A stretch of DNA of 32,568 nucleotides from CAZZKJ01 sp964654695 (GTDB taxonomy: Bacteria; Krumholzibacteriota; Krumholzibacteriia; WVZY01), in assembly GCA_964654695.1 (NCBI GenBank), contig CAZZKJ010000024.1:1-32568 (forward strand), in the 5' to 3' direction. The notes beneath the pieces are model-generated. The model searched no databases. It had not been told where the DNA came from and saw nothing but the letters and a program-made list of their open reading frames with translations. Below, piece by piece: positions 1-7,695 of the stretch. A program made the position numbers and the translations under genes. Each line of letters begins with the position of its first letter. The first letter of the stretch is position 1.

Positions 1-2
1 AG

Positions 3-527
3 ATGCTGGTTCTACCGGAAATTACCATTCTCCCCGACCACGACCCTTTCGAATCCTTCACGGAAAAAAGAACCACCCGGCCGCTGACTTCCTTAAAACT
101 CAATATCATAACTGAAACCGGCCGAGCGGAAGGAGGCACGACCAGAGAGCATGAAGAAAAAGACATCATACCTCTGCCGCAAAACGGATTCGATGATATC
201 AGCACCAGGCCGACGCATTCGGATATTCCTTACTCTGAAGACTATATTATTCTGAAAATGGTTAATCCTGTATATCCAACGGAAGAGCTGCTGAACGGAA
301 TAGAAGGAGAAGTAACGTTGGAGATTCTGGTAAATGAATCCGGCAATGTCGAGAATGCTTGGGTTCTAAGTTTATTGGGTCCGAAAAGTTTCGAACACGC
401 ATCCCTGGATTTTGTAAAACAATTCCGTTTCCAGCCTCCCATCATGAACGGTGCCCCAACACCGATGTCGATAAGATTTCAGATCACTTTCAAGATCAAG
501 GATAAACACTCTATTCCCGGTTTCTAG
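3..527 (+). CDS. TonB C-terminal domain protein (energy transducer), 5' partial
   Basis: This is the only plus-strand gene. The frame is open to the left edge, so the ATG at 3 is probably internal and the N-terminal membrane anchor lies outside the window. Residues 1-75 are a low-complexity periplasmic linker. Residues from about 85 to 170 match the TonB C-terminal fold: YPTEELLNGIEGEVTLEILV, then the VNESGNVENAWVL strand and the F-RFQPP segment typical of the family. TonB proteins couple the inner-membrane proton motive force (through ExbB/ExbD) to outer-membrane receptors; no exbBD is visible here. The stop codon overlaps the 3' end of the convergent lipoprotein gene by 17 bp. The family call is firm; which receptor it serves cannot be told. 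Confidence 0.85.
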   Translation: MLVLPEITILPDHDPFESFTEKRTTRPLTSLKLNIITETGRAEGGTTREHEEKDIIPLPQNGFDDISTRPTHSDIPYSEDYIILKMVNPVYPTEELLNGIEGEVTLEILVNESGNVENAWVLSLLGPKSFEHASLDFVKQFRFQPPIMNGAPTPMSIRFQITFKIKDKHSIPGF

Positions 528-2277
528 ATCCCGGCATGAACTCCAATGCACGACCGTTATGGACGGTCAGAATTGTCAGGGCTATTGCTTCGTCTTTGCG
601 CTTGCGCCAATCTCCTTCGAGCGAATACTCCAAATAATCTCGAACCTGCTCTCGATCCGAAGCTCCCCGGGATATGCCGTCCAGAAGCAGTCTCATACCG
701 AAGTATCCCGCCATAGTGAAAGGACTGGTTTCCTGATCGGGCTTCTGCCCGTTGATTTGCAGGAAATAATCGAAAGCCGCCCTGTTTTCACCGTGGTAAG
801 CCGGAGAAGGGAATAATGCGCCTTCTAGCTCTTTGCCGGTTATCCGCAGGAGCTTATCGGAATCCCAATCGCTCATACCTAGAAGCTGAAGATCCAAATC
901 ATAGAACCTTATTTGGGGCAGCAGGGAGACAAGCTCGGCGGGACTGGCAGGTATGAAAATAGCTTCAGGGCCTGCTTCACCAATGGACTCAAGCTGATCC
1001 TTGAAATCCGTTGCTCCGGGTTCGAAAAACGCCGCCTTGACTATCTCTCCGCCGAGTCTGTTTATCTCTTCTATGAAAAAATCCGCAAGTCTGCGTTTCT
1101 CTCCCGAAAAAGGAGCTAAAACTGCGAAACGTTCAAGCAGGAGTTGATCTACAGCCAGAGCGCTGATTGATGTAACTTCTATTTCGCCCGGAATTCTTGT
1201 ACGAAATACCCACCTGCCGATATCTGCGAGCTGGGCATTATCAATAACAGACGATAAAAAGGGCACCCCCCATTCATTGGCCAGTATAGCGGCGGTAATC
1301 GTCGGCATTTCAGCCACACATCCGGTTATTGCCAGTACTCCCTCGGTATGTATCAGCTTATCCGCGGCTTTGGCCGCACTGATCGGGTTTCCCTTTGAAT
1401 CGGCTGTCACCAGCGACACATCAAATAAGCTGGAATCGTTGAATTCATGAACAGCCATGGTCAGACCTTTGACAAAATCCCTGCCCGCCAAAGATAGCTG
1501 CCCGGTAACCGGCAGTACTGCGCCGATTTTATTCGGATACACAAAATCATTCCTGTCGGCGCCCAGGGTACGCTTAGATGCGGCCGCTTCGAGTAATCTC
1601 CTGACTTTTTCGGCATTATTCCTCTGTGGATTCTCATAAATCAAGTCCGCCAGGATATCATAAGCTTCTGAATAATTGCCCCGGGCAAATTCCCTCCTGG
1701 CCCGTTCGAAAGAGGGATCTCCTTCGGAAGCCGGAGGCGCCGGTCCGCTGAGAATGGTTTTGGCTTCACCGGGTCTGAGATGCTTGACGGCCATATTTTG
1801 AAGCTTGTACGCTTTTCCGGATGTTTCCCGATCAGATGTAGAATTCAATAAGCGGACGGATAATTGAGCGCACTTTTTGTACTCGCCCAATTCCAGTCTG
1901 GCCTGCGCCTCGATTAAAAGCGCTTTTTCTCTAAACCGGCTTTGAGGATATTTTTCTGAAACCATAGAAGCAAATCTGGCTGCATCTTCCGAATCTTCCA
2001 AAGCCAACGCTGCATAAGCGGCGAAATAATAAACAGCATCGATTTTATTGAAATTGGGATACGTATTTATCAAAGTCTCGGCTTTTTCGAGTACGAACCC
2101 GAAATCTGCGGAATCCGCAGCTGCAACAAGACCCGTATACAGCTGATCTTCCGAAAACAAAGGTCTTTGAGCCATGTATTCGGGGGTTCGCGGTTTTATG
2201 GAGCATGAAAATAGCGGCAGGATCGCAAACAGAACTGCAGATGGGATTATTAGAAGTTTTCTCGAGCTCATTCCCAC
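511..2277 (-). CDS. LpoA-like lipoprotein: TPR-like N-terminus plus type I periplasmic-binding fold
   Basis: The 588-residue protein starts with a signal peptide ending in a lipobox-like L-F-S-C, with the lipidated Cys at residue 25. Residues about 35-230 are helical and TPR-like (ETLINTYPNFNKIDAVYYFA and following repeats). From about residue 250 (IGAVLPVTGQLSLAGRDFVKG) the protein follows the type I solute-binding fold of branched-chain amino acid receptors and of LpoA, the activator of PBP1A. No permease or ATPase gene lies nearby, so a role as an envelope regulator or sensor is more likely than transport; this is inference. It starts 13 nt after the DUF151 gene. The start is ambiguous: GTG at 2277 or ATG at 2271, neither with a well-spaced Shine-Dalgarno. 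Confidence 0.8.
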   Translation of the reverse strand: MGMSSRKLLIIPSAVLFAILPLFSCSIKPRTPEYMAQRPLFSEDQLYTGLVAAADSADFGFVLEKAETLINTYPNFNKIDAVYYFAAYAALALEDSEDAARFASMVSEKYPQSRFREKALLIEAQARLELGEYKKCAQLSVRLLNSTSDRETSGKAYKLQNMAVKHLRPGEAKTILSGPAPPASEGDPSFERARREFARGNYSEAYDILADLIYENPQRNNAEKVRRLLEAAASKRTLGADRNDFVYPNKIGAVLPVTGQLSLAGRDFVKGLTMAVHEFNDSSLFDVSLVTADSKGNPISAAKAADKLIHTEGVLAITGCVAEMPTITAAILANEWGVPFLSSVIDNAQLADIGRWVFRTRIPGEIEVTSISALAVDQLLLERFAVLAPFSGEKRRLADFFIEEINRLGGEIVKAAFFEPGATDFKDQLESIGEAGPEAIFIPASPAELVSLLPQIRFYDLDLQLLGMSDWDSDKLLRITGKELEGALFPSPAYHGENRAAFDYFLQINGQKPDQETSPFTMAGYFGMRLLLDGISRGASDREQVRDYLEYSLEGDWRKRKDEAIALTILTVHNGRALEFMPGSRNRE

Positions 2278-2290
2278 TTATTCACGGAAG

Positions 2291-2785
2291 TTAGAACTCA
2301 CCAGGATCGAGGTCCCGAAGATACTTTCTCAATTTTTCATCAGTATTCTCATTGGAACCTTCATTGTTTTGCAAGGATTTTTTATGAGTTTCGAACACAT
2401 CCTCCGACACAAAAATAGGAGATTTGGCCCGCAGAGCAAGGGCAATAGAATCGCTGGGGCGGGCATCAACTACAATTATCTCATTATCGCGCTGCAGAAA
2501 TATTTTCGCGAAAAACGTGTTGTTTTTAAGTTCCGTAACAACAACTTTGGCAATATTGGCTCCAAAAGTATCAAGCGCCGTCATTAAAAGATCGTGCGTT
2601 AGGGGCCGATCGAACGACTTGCCTTGAAGATTGAGTTCTATCGCTAAAGCCTCGGCGTGTCCGATCCATATTGGAAGAACTTCTTCGCCCTCGTGTGCTC
2701 GCAAAAGCACGATCGGATTTTCCCTCCGGTCTCTTACGATCCCTTCTATCTCCACACGGATAAATGGCTTCTCGTTTTCAGACAT
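2291..2785 (-). CDS. DUF151 / bifunctional nuclease (BFN) family protein
   Basis: The 164-residue protein matches the DUF151 family over residues 8-135: VEIEGIVRDRRENPIVLLR, then LPIWIGHAEALAIEL, RPLTHDLL, and the VDARPSDSIALALRAKSPIF signature. A plant member has been reported to have DNase and RNase activity, but the bacterial role is not settled, so nuclease is a family label only. The C-terminal 25 residues are acidic and likely disordered. AAGGCGG lies just before the ATG. It is the penultimate gene of the rpsF-initiated run, 32 nt after the parvulin gene and 13 nt before the lipoprotein gene. Confidence 0.88.
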   Translation of the reverse strand: MSENEKPFIRVEIEGIVRDRRENPIVLLRAHEGEEVLPIWIGHAEALAIELNLQGKSFDRPLTHDLLMTALDTFGANIAKVVVTELKNNTFFAKIFLQRDNEIIVVDARPSDSIALALRAKSPIFVSEDVFETHKKSLQNNEGSNENTDEKLRKYLRDLDPGEF

Positions 2786-2817
2786 ATCCGCCTTGCTGGT
2801 TAAAAGAGCAACAGGCT

Positions 2818-4023
2818 TTATTTTTTTTCGGATATTTTCTTGTTCAATTCATCCAAATCATCAAAATCAGGCATTTCCTTGCCCAAATTATCAACCATCC
2901 ACCTGGCGGATTTGGCGACATCTGTCTCAGGGTATTGAGCTATCACTTTTCTGAGTGTCTTATCTGCTTTGTACTGATCATTGAGCTCTTCGGAATAAAC
3001 AAATCCGGCCATAAACAATGCCTGGGCGGCATATTTGCTGTCGGGGTGTTTCTCGTATATCTGTCTGTAGATATTCAGACGATCAAAGCTGTTCGTGCTG
3101 GTTTGTGCAAGATTCCACAATTCCTCCGGTGTTCTCTCTGTAGCACGCAGTTCTTCTTTAATATAATTATGGATTTCATAGCGTTTCTTTAATTCGCTGA
3201 AGACTTCATCTTGGACCGCTTCCAACCGCTGGTTTGTAAGGACATTGATGATATCGGGCTTAACATCCTCGTAGGGCCTCAGATGCTCCGGCTTCTTGCT
3301 GTTTATTCTTACAATGGAATAGCCTTTTTCGAACTTTATCGGATCGCTGACCACTCCAACCTCCAGGTTAAACACTGCTTCGCTGAATTGCTTGGAATAG
3401 CCAACAAATCTGATGTATCCGCCCGGATTGAAATATCCGAGATCCCCTCCATCGGGCCGGGTCAATTCGTCTTCTGAAAGTTTGTGGGCAAGGGTGGTCA
3501 TCTTTTCGCCGTTCTCGATTCGTTTCTTTATGTTTAAGAGCTTCTGCCTGTCTTTGGAAAAAATATGCTGCCCTTTCAAAATAGCCTGGTTCGTAAACCT
3601 CTCCTCATTGTTCTCGTAATAATCATGAATTTCTTCTTCAGTGGGCGCGGCTCTTTCTTTCACGAATTTATTGTAGTACCGGGCAATAATGATTTTGCGC
3701 GTTGCTTCTTCTATTTGTTTTTTCACGTCTTCGTTTTTTTCGAGACCTTCCTCCTGTGCCGCTTTGAAAAGCACTTCCTGTTGGATTACATAATCCACCA
3801 ATTCGGCTCTCCCCGCGGGCGAATCATACTTTACCCTCTCTTTCTCTGGAAGCATGTCAATCAGGTTCTTGAGCTGGGAATGAGGATATTGCCAATCATC
3901 CACACTGGCAGCAAGCTGGGATTTTTCGCCCTGAGTGATATTGCTTTTCTTTTCGCAGCCGGCTGCGAACAATAATCCTGCAAAGACCATTGACATCAAA
4001 GCAAAAATCCGGACCGTTCTCAT
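2818..4023 (-). CDS. Lipoprotein parvulin-type peptidyl-prolyl isomerase (SurA/PrsA-like) with TPR tail
   Basis: The 401-residue protein has a signal peptide and a clear lipobox (F-A-A-G-C, Cys23). A SurA/PrsA-type N-terminal chaperone region covers about 35-140. The parvulin domain covers about 140-240, with ILKGQHIFS, the GGDLGYFNPGG loop and the GYSIVRI strand. Residues about 300-385 hold TPR-like helices (IYEKHPDSKYAAQALFMAGF and a following repeat), an unusual addition to a PPIase. It probably folds envelope proteins at the periplasmic face of a membrane. GGAGG lies five bases before the ATG. It follows manC by 17 nt in the rpsF-initiated gene run. Confidence 0.88.
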   Translation of the reverse strand: MRTVRIFALMSMVFAGLLFAAGCEKKSNITQGEKSQLAASVDDWQYPHSQLKNLIDMLPEKERVKYDSPAGRAELVDYVIQQEVLFKAAQEEGLEKNEDVKKQIEEATRKIIIARYYNKFVKERAAPTEEEIHDYYENNEERFTNQAILKGQHIFSKDRQKLLNIKKRIENGEKMTTLAHKLSEDELTRPDGGDLGYFNPGGYIRFVGYSKQFSEAVFNLEVGVVSDPIKFEKGYSIVRINSKKPEHLRPYEDVKPDIINVLTNQRLEAVQDEVFSELKKRYEIHNYIKEELRATERTPEELWNLAQTSTNSFDRLNIYRQIYEKHPDSKYAAQALFMAGFVYSEELNDQYKADKTLRKVIAQYPETDVAKSARWMVDNLGKEMPDFDDLDELNKKISEKK

Positions 4024-4040
4024 ATCAACCTCCAGGTAGG

Positions 4041-5105
4041 TTATTCCATACTGTTTTTTCTATTGGTTTTTATTCTTTCCGCAATCTTGCGAACATCTTG
4101 CACTCTGTCTCGACTGCAAACCAGGAGGGCATCGCCTCCATCTACTACAACTATATTCTCCACACCAATCATTCCCACCGTCTTATTTGCCGAGTAAACG
4201 GTATTGCATGTACTGTCAATTAGAATATGGTCTCCAACCGTTACATTACCGTCTCCGTCCATCGAATGCAAATCGCGGACACTTTCCCAACTGCCGACAT
4301 CGTTCCAGTCGAATTTTCCCCTTAAAACCGCAACATTGTCGGCCTTCTCCATTACGCCGAAATCAATGGATTCCGATGAAACAAACTGGTAGGCCTTTTC
4401 GAGCGCTTTATCAAAATCATCCATCCCGTATGTCAATCCTTTTACGGCCTCGTAGGTATCGGACTGATATTTTTGCAGCGCATCGAGAATCGTACCTGTC
4501 TTCCAAATAAACATGCCGCTGTTCCAGCAGTATCCGCCATCTTTATAGTATTGCTCCGCCCGGCCGACGCTGGGTTTTTCGAAGAAACCCTGGGATTCGA
4601 ATATCTCGCCGCTGTCGGATCCGAACAGTTTCTTCCCGGTTTTTAGATATCCATACCCGGTCTCGGGCCTGGACGGTTCGATCCCGAATGTCAAAAGAAC
4701 ATCGTGTTTATCTACGTATTCTTTGCCCAATCCAACGGCGGCTTCGTACTTTTGCCTGTCGCCTATTAAATGGTCTGCGGGAAGAACCAATACGGGTTCA
4801 TTGCCGAATCTATCGTGCAGCAGCTTGCTTGCAACACAGATACAGGGCGCAGTATTGCGACCGATGGGCTCAGCAATCATGTTTTGGGTTGGAATTTGCG
4901 GAACTTCAGCTCTGACCGCTTCAAGCTGTAATGCATTGGTGATAATTACTATTTCCTCAGCGCTGGAGAATGCCGCCGATCTTTCAACCGTCAGCTGTAT
5001 CATGCTTCCTTCGCCGGTCAGATCAAGAAGCTGTTTCGGCCGGCGCGGTGAACTCAACGGCCAGAAACGCTCGCCAACCCCTCCTGCCATGATTACAGTG
5101 AGCAA
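4041..5105 (-). CDS. manC: Mannose-1-phosphate guanylyltransferase, short form
   Basis: The enzyme makes GDP-mannose from GTP and mannose-1-phosphate for glycan synthesis. The nucleotide-binding motif GGVGERFWPLS is at residues 8-18, PKQLLDL follows at about 23-29, and the FFEKPS and WNSGMFIWK motifs are present. At 354 residues it is the single-domain form, without the C-terminal phosphomannose isomerase domain of bifunctional ManC/AlgA. The start is TTG at 5105, preceded by GAGGAG with 6-nt spacing; the next ATG would cut into the first beta strand. It follows rplI by 24 nt, so it is probably co-transcribed with the ribosomal protein genes, an unusual partner for them. Confidence 0.93.
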   Translation of the reverse strand: MLTVIMAGGVGERFWPLSSPRRPKQLLDLTGEGSMIQLTVERSAAFSSAEEIVIITNALQLEAVRAEVPQIPTQNMIAEPIGRNTAPCICVASKLLHDRFGNEPVLVLPADHLIGDRQKYEAAVGLGKEYVDKHDVLLTFGIEPSRPETGYGYLKTGKKLFGSDSGEIFESQGFFEKPSVGRAEQYYKDGGYCWNSGMFIWKTGTILDALQKYQSDTYEAVKGLTYGMDDFDKALEKAYQFVSSESIDFGVMEKADNVAVLRGKFDWNDVGSWESVRDLHSMDGDGNVTVGDHILIDSTCNTVYSANKTVGMIGVENIVVVDGGDALLVCSRDRVQDVRKIAERIKTNRKNSME

Positions 5106-5129
5106 AGGCCACTCCTCGTAAATAGGCTC

Positions 5130-5573
5130 CTATTCCTTCACAACCCACACTTTTATGGGCACTGTCACCTGTTTGTGAAGTTGAAGGGTGATTTTATATA
5201 CTCCTAATTTTTTAATAGGTTCCTCTAAAAGAACCTGTTTCTTTTCTATCTTATACCCTTGCTCATTGAGTTCGCCGGCAATATCATTGGCGGTCACCGA
5301 TCCGTAAAGCTTATCTTCCTCTCCGACCTGAACCGGAATAGTGCAGGAAGTCTCAGCCATCTTGGATGCCTGCTCCCGGGCCGCTTCCTGGACCTGAAAA
5401 TCCTTGTAAACTAAGAGCTTTTCTTCTTCCTTCAGCACATTCATGTTCGAGTCAGTCGCGAGAAGCGCTATTCTTCTGGGAAACAAATAATTACGGGCAT
5501 AACCAGCTTTTACCTTGACGATATCTCCTCTATTACCGAGCGCGGGTACATTTTGCAGCAAGATTATTTCCAC
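5130..5573 (-). CDS. rplI: 50S ribosomal protein L9
   Basis: At 147 residues this is full length for L9. The N-terminal domain EIILLQNVPALGNRGDIVKV and the GYARNYLFPRRIA RNA-binding segment are diagnostic. The long connecting helix and the C-terminal domain (LYGSVTANDIAGELNEQGY, with the VTVPIKVWVV end) follow. The start is GTG at 5573 with GGAGG five bases upstream. It is the third gene of the rpsF-rpsR-rplI operon. Confidence 0.98.
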   Translation of the reverse strand: MEIILLQNVPALGNRGDIVKVKAGYARNYLFPRRIALLATDSNMNVLKEEEKLLVYKDFQVQEAAREQASKMAETSCTIPVQVGEEDKLYGSVTANDIAGELNEQGYKIEKKQVLLEEPIKKLGVYKITLQLHKQVTVPIKVWVVKE

Positions 5574-5596
5574 GAATGCCTCCTTATGATCAAACC

Positions 5597-5842
5597 CTAG
5601 CGATAGTATTCTCTTACAAAAGGTACCAACGCAATTACCCGGGCTCTTTTCACGGCCGATGAGAGCATTCGCTGGTGGCGCGCACAGGTTCCCGTGATCC
5701 TTCGGGGGGTTATTTTTCCTCTATCCGTCATAAATCTTCTTAACTTTCTCTCATCTTTAAAGTCAATGTGGGTAGCACCCTCTTTACAGAATTTGCAGGG
5801 CCTGGACGACCTGATCGGTCTTTCTTTTCTTGGTTTAGCCAA
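5597..5842 (-). CDS. rpsR: 30S ribosomal protein S18
   Basis: At 81 residues this is the normal size for S18, with the conserved core DFKDERKLRRFMTDRGKITP and the GTCARHQRMLSSAVKRARVIA region. A Cys pair (CKFC, near residue 17) resembles the zinc-ribbon N-terminus of some S18 proteins. The start is TTG; GAGGAGG is seven bases upstream and overlaps the rpsF stop region, and the gap to rpsF is only 2 nt, so translation is probably coupled. The ssb gene that often separates rpsF and rpsR is absent. Confidence 0.98.
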   Translation of the reverse strand: MAKPRKERPIRSSRPCKFCKEGATHIDFKDERKLRRFMTDRGKITPRRITGTCARHQRMLSSAVKRARVIALVPFVREYYR

Positions 5843-5844
5843 AA

Positions 5845-6204
5845 TCAGCCCTCCTCTTTATCGGTTATTTCTTCTGAGTTCAGTTGATTAGCTTCTAAGG
5901 CAGCTTCCTCACCGGTTGCCAGAGGATTCTTGACTATGAGATGGCGCAGGATTTTCTCGTCGAGATGCAGCTGCCTGTCAAGTTCTGCAATCACTTTCTG
6001 GTCTCCTCTGAACTGGTAGAGAACATAGCTGCCTTCCATATGATTCAATATTTCGTACGCAAGTTTTCTTTTGCCCCAATTATCGATCTTCGTAAGCTCT
6101 CCGCCCCGTGAAAGGATCAATTCGGCATACTTCTTCGACCGTTCACCGGATGCGGCTTCGCCAGCATCGGGAGCGATGATAATTATACACTCGTAATTTC
6201 TCAA
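5845..6204 (-). CDS. rpsF: 30S ribosomal protein S6
   Basis: S6 binds S18 in the small-subunit platform. The RNYECIIIIAPDAGE start, the GGELTKIDNWGKRKLAYEI core and the HMEGSYVLYQF strand are diagnostic. The frame extends upstream to 6255, but the correct start is the TTG at 6202-6204: GGAGGTG lies six bases before it and S6 proteins begin at this residue. That gives 119 residues. The tail (EAALEANQLNSEEITDKEEG) is acidic. It is the first gene of the operon that follows the promoter at 6354-6382. Confidence 0.96.
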   Translation of the reverse strand: MRNYECIIIIAPDAGEAASGERSKKYAELILSRGGELTKIDNWGKRKLAYEILNHMEGSYVLYQFRGDQKVIAELDRQLHLDEKILRHLIVKNPLATGEEAALEANQLNSEEITDKEEG

Positions 6205-6347
6205 GAAAGGCACCTCCCTGTGGACTTTGACTTTTCGCGGCCTGAGGCCAGGCACGAGAAGTAGAGAAGTAAAAGATCCGGTTGGATCAAGAATCTTCCA
6301 ACTTATTTAAAACCATTTCTGTAGAACCGCTTCTATCAAGCAATTCT
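6205..6347 (-). promoter_or_regulatory. rpsF operon 5' leader with hairpins
   Basis: From the predicted start near 6347 about 140 nt precede rpsF. On the minus strand it contains GATCC-AACC-GGATC and, just before the Shine-Dalgarno, GCCTG-GCCT-CAGGC followed by CGCG, which places a CCG next to the hairpin. rpsF leaders in many bacteria are bound by the S6:S18 complex through a hairpin carrying a CCG element. The position fits such autoregulation, but I cannot confirm the fold. Confidence 0.4.
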
Positions 6348-6353
6348 TTACCG

Positions 6354-6382
6354 AATATATCACTAAACGCTTCTGAAGTCAA
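6354..6382 (-). promoter_or_regulatory. Sigma70-type promoter for rpsF operon
   Basis: On the minus strand TTGACT (6377-6382) and TATATT (6354-6359) are separated by exactly 17 bp. The -35 box begins 2 bp after the pth stop codon. Predicted transcription start is near 6347, giving a leader of about 140 nt to the rpsF TTG. Confidence 0.75.
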
Positions 6383-6384
6383 TC

Positions 6385-6972
6385 TTATTCGTCGGTCTGG
6401 TTGCGTGAATTGAATCGAGACATGGCCCGGTCAATCCCCTCTTTGAGATACGTCTCCAGGCAATCGGAGGACTGAACCAGCATATTCTCCAGTTTCTCAT
6501 TATCCTCGGGCTCAAAATTCTCCAAAACAAAATCAGTGGGGTTCATGGATTCGGGAACCGGACCTGTCCCCACTCGCAGCCTGTGAAAAAGTTCCGTTCC
6601 GAAATACTCGATCAATGAGCCTAAACCATTATGGCCTCCATCTCCACCCGATCTTCGAAGCCTGAGCCGGCCCAGTTCCAATTGAAAATCATCACAGACA
6701 ACAAGCAGTTGGGAGGGCCGGATGCCCTCTGCGCGTTCCAGAACCGCAAATGCTTCGCCGCAAAGATTCATATATGTTAGAGGCTTTATCAGAAGGATTC
6801 TCTGCCCATCAATATCCAGAGACGCTTCCATATATTCGGATGCCCGAGAAATCCACGTCGAATGCAACCGGTCGGCGAACAGGTCGAGCACCATAAAGCC
6901 AATGTTATGACGCGTGGCCGCATAGCGCGCGCCCGGATTACCGAGGCCTGCTAGAACGATTAGCTGGTGCAT
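6385..6972 (-). CDS. pth: Peptidyl-tRNA hydrolase
   Basis: The enzyme releases tRNA from peptidyl-tRNA that drops off the ribosome. At 195 residues it has the normal length. The active-site residues are present: Asn12 in GLGNPG, His22 in TRHNIGF, Asn69 in PLTYMN, Asp94 in CDD and Asn115 in GGHNGLGS. It follows rplY by 18 nt in the usual prs-rplY-pth order. No good Shine-Dalgarno is seen just before the ATG at 6972. Confidence 0.97.
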   Translation of the reverse strand: MHQLIVLAGLGNPGARYAATRHNIGFMVLDLFADRLHSTWISRASEYMEASLDIDGQRILLIKPLTYMNLCGEAFAVLERAEGIRPSQLLVVCDDFQLELGRLRLRRSGGDGGHNGLGSLIEYFGTELFHRLRVGTGPVPESMNPTDFVLENFEPEDNEKLENMLVQSSDCLETYLKEGIDRAMSRFNSRNQTDE

Positions 6973-6990
6973 TGAAATCGAGAGGGAGTA

Positions 6991-7677
6991 TTATTCCTCT
7001 TTGGGCGCCTCTTCCGTTTCCTTTTCTTTCTTATCCTTGGCAATCAACTCGGGTTCCGCGGTTTCATCCGCCCCTTCTTCCATTTCTTCTTCGGCTTCCG
7101 GTTTTGTCTCTACGATGGGCGGAACCACTATAGCAAGATTGGAATCGGAGGCATCCAGAAAATCCACTTCCGGATATTGTCTCATTATATCGCCGACGTG
7201 AATTGATTTACCAATATCCAGATCACTGACATCTACTTCTATAGAATCAGGAATTGTAGCCGGCGTGCACAGCACGTTCAAAGTGCGAAGTCCGTGTTCG
7301 AGTATTCCGCCGCTTTCCTTAATGCCTCTGGCCTCTCCGGTAAGAGAAACAGGAACCTCAACGCGGATTTTTTCATCCAGGCTTACTCTCTGAAAATCAA
7401 CGTGCAGAATCCTGCCGGTAACTTCGTGAATCTGAACATCCCGGATAATGGCATTGCATTTCTCGCTGACTTTTCCTTTTATCGACAGGCTCAACATCGC
7501 GCTCTCGCTTCTCAAATGAAGAATACGACTGATCTCCGATTCATCGAGAAGAAGTTCTACGGCGGGCTTTTTGTGACCGTAAATCACTCCGGGGATTTTG
7601 CCCTCCATGCGAAATTTGCGGGCGGTACTCTTGCCCGATGCCCCTCTGTATTCCGTGGATAATTTGTGTTGTTCCAT
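6991..7677 (-). CDS. rplY: 50S ribosomal protein L25, long Ctc form
   Basis: L25/Ctc binds 5S rRNA. The N-terminal L25 domain (TEYRGASGKSTARKFRMEGK, then IPGVIYGHK) is followed by the TL5-type beta domain with SLTGEARGIKESGGILEHG and the DVSDLDIGKSIHVGDI signature. The last 40 residues are a highly acidic Glu-rich tail. The frame allows an ATG at 7686, but GGAAGGA abuts it; the ATG at 7677 has proper spacing and matches the family start, giving 228 residues. It lies between prs and pth. Confidence 0.95.
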   Translation of the reverse strand: MEQHKLSTEYRGASGKSTARKFRMEGKIPGVIYGHKKPAVELLLDESEISRILHLRSESAMLSLSIKGKVSEKCNAIIRDVQIHEVTGRILHVDFQRVSLDEKIRVEVPVSLTGEARGIKESGGILEHGLRTLNVLCTPATIPDSIEVDVSDLDIGKSIHVGDIMRQYPEVDFLDASDSNLAIVVPPIVETKPEAEEEMEEGADETAEPELIAKDKKEKETEEAPKEE

Positions 7678-7695
7678 TATTATCATCCTTCCAAA

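Noticed and set aside
5843..5844. ssb gene expected between rpsF and rpsR
   Set aside because: Only 2 nt separate the two genes, so ssb must be elsewhere.
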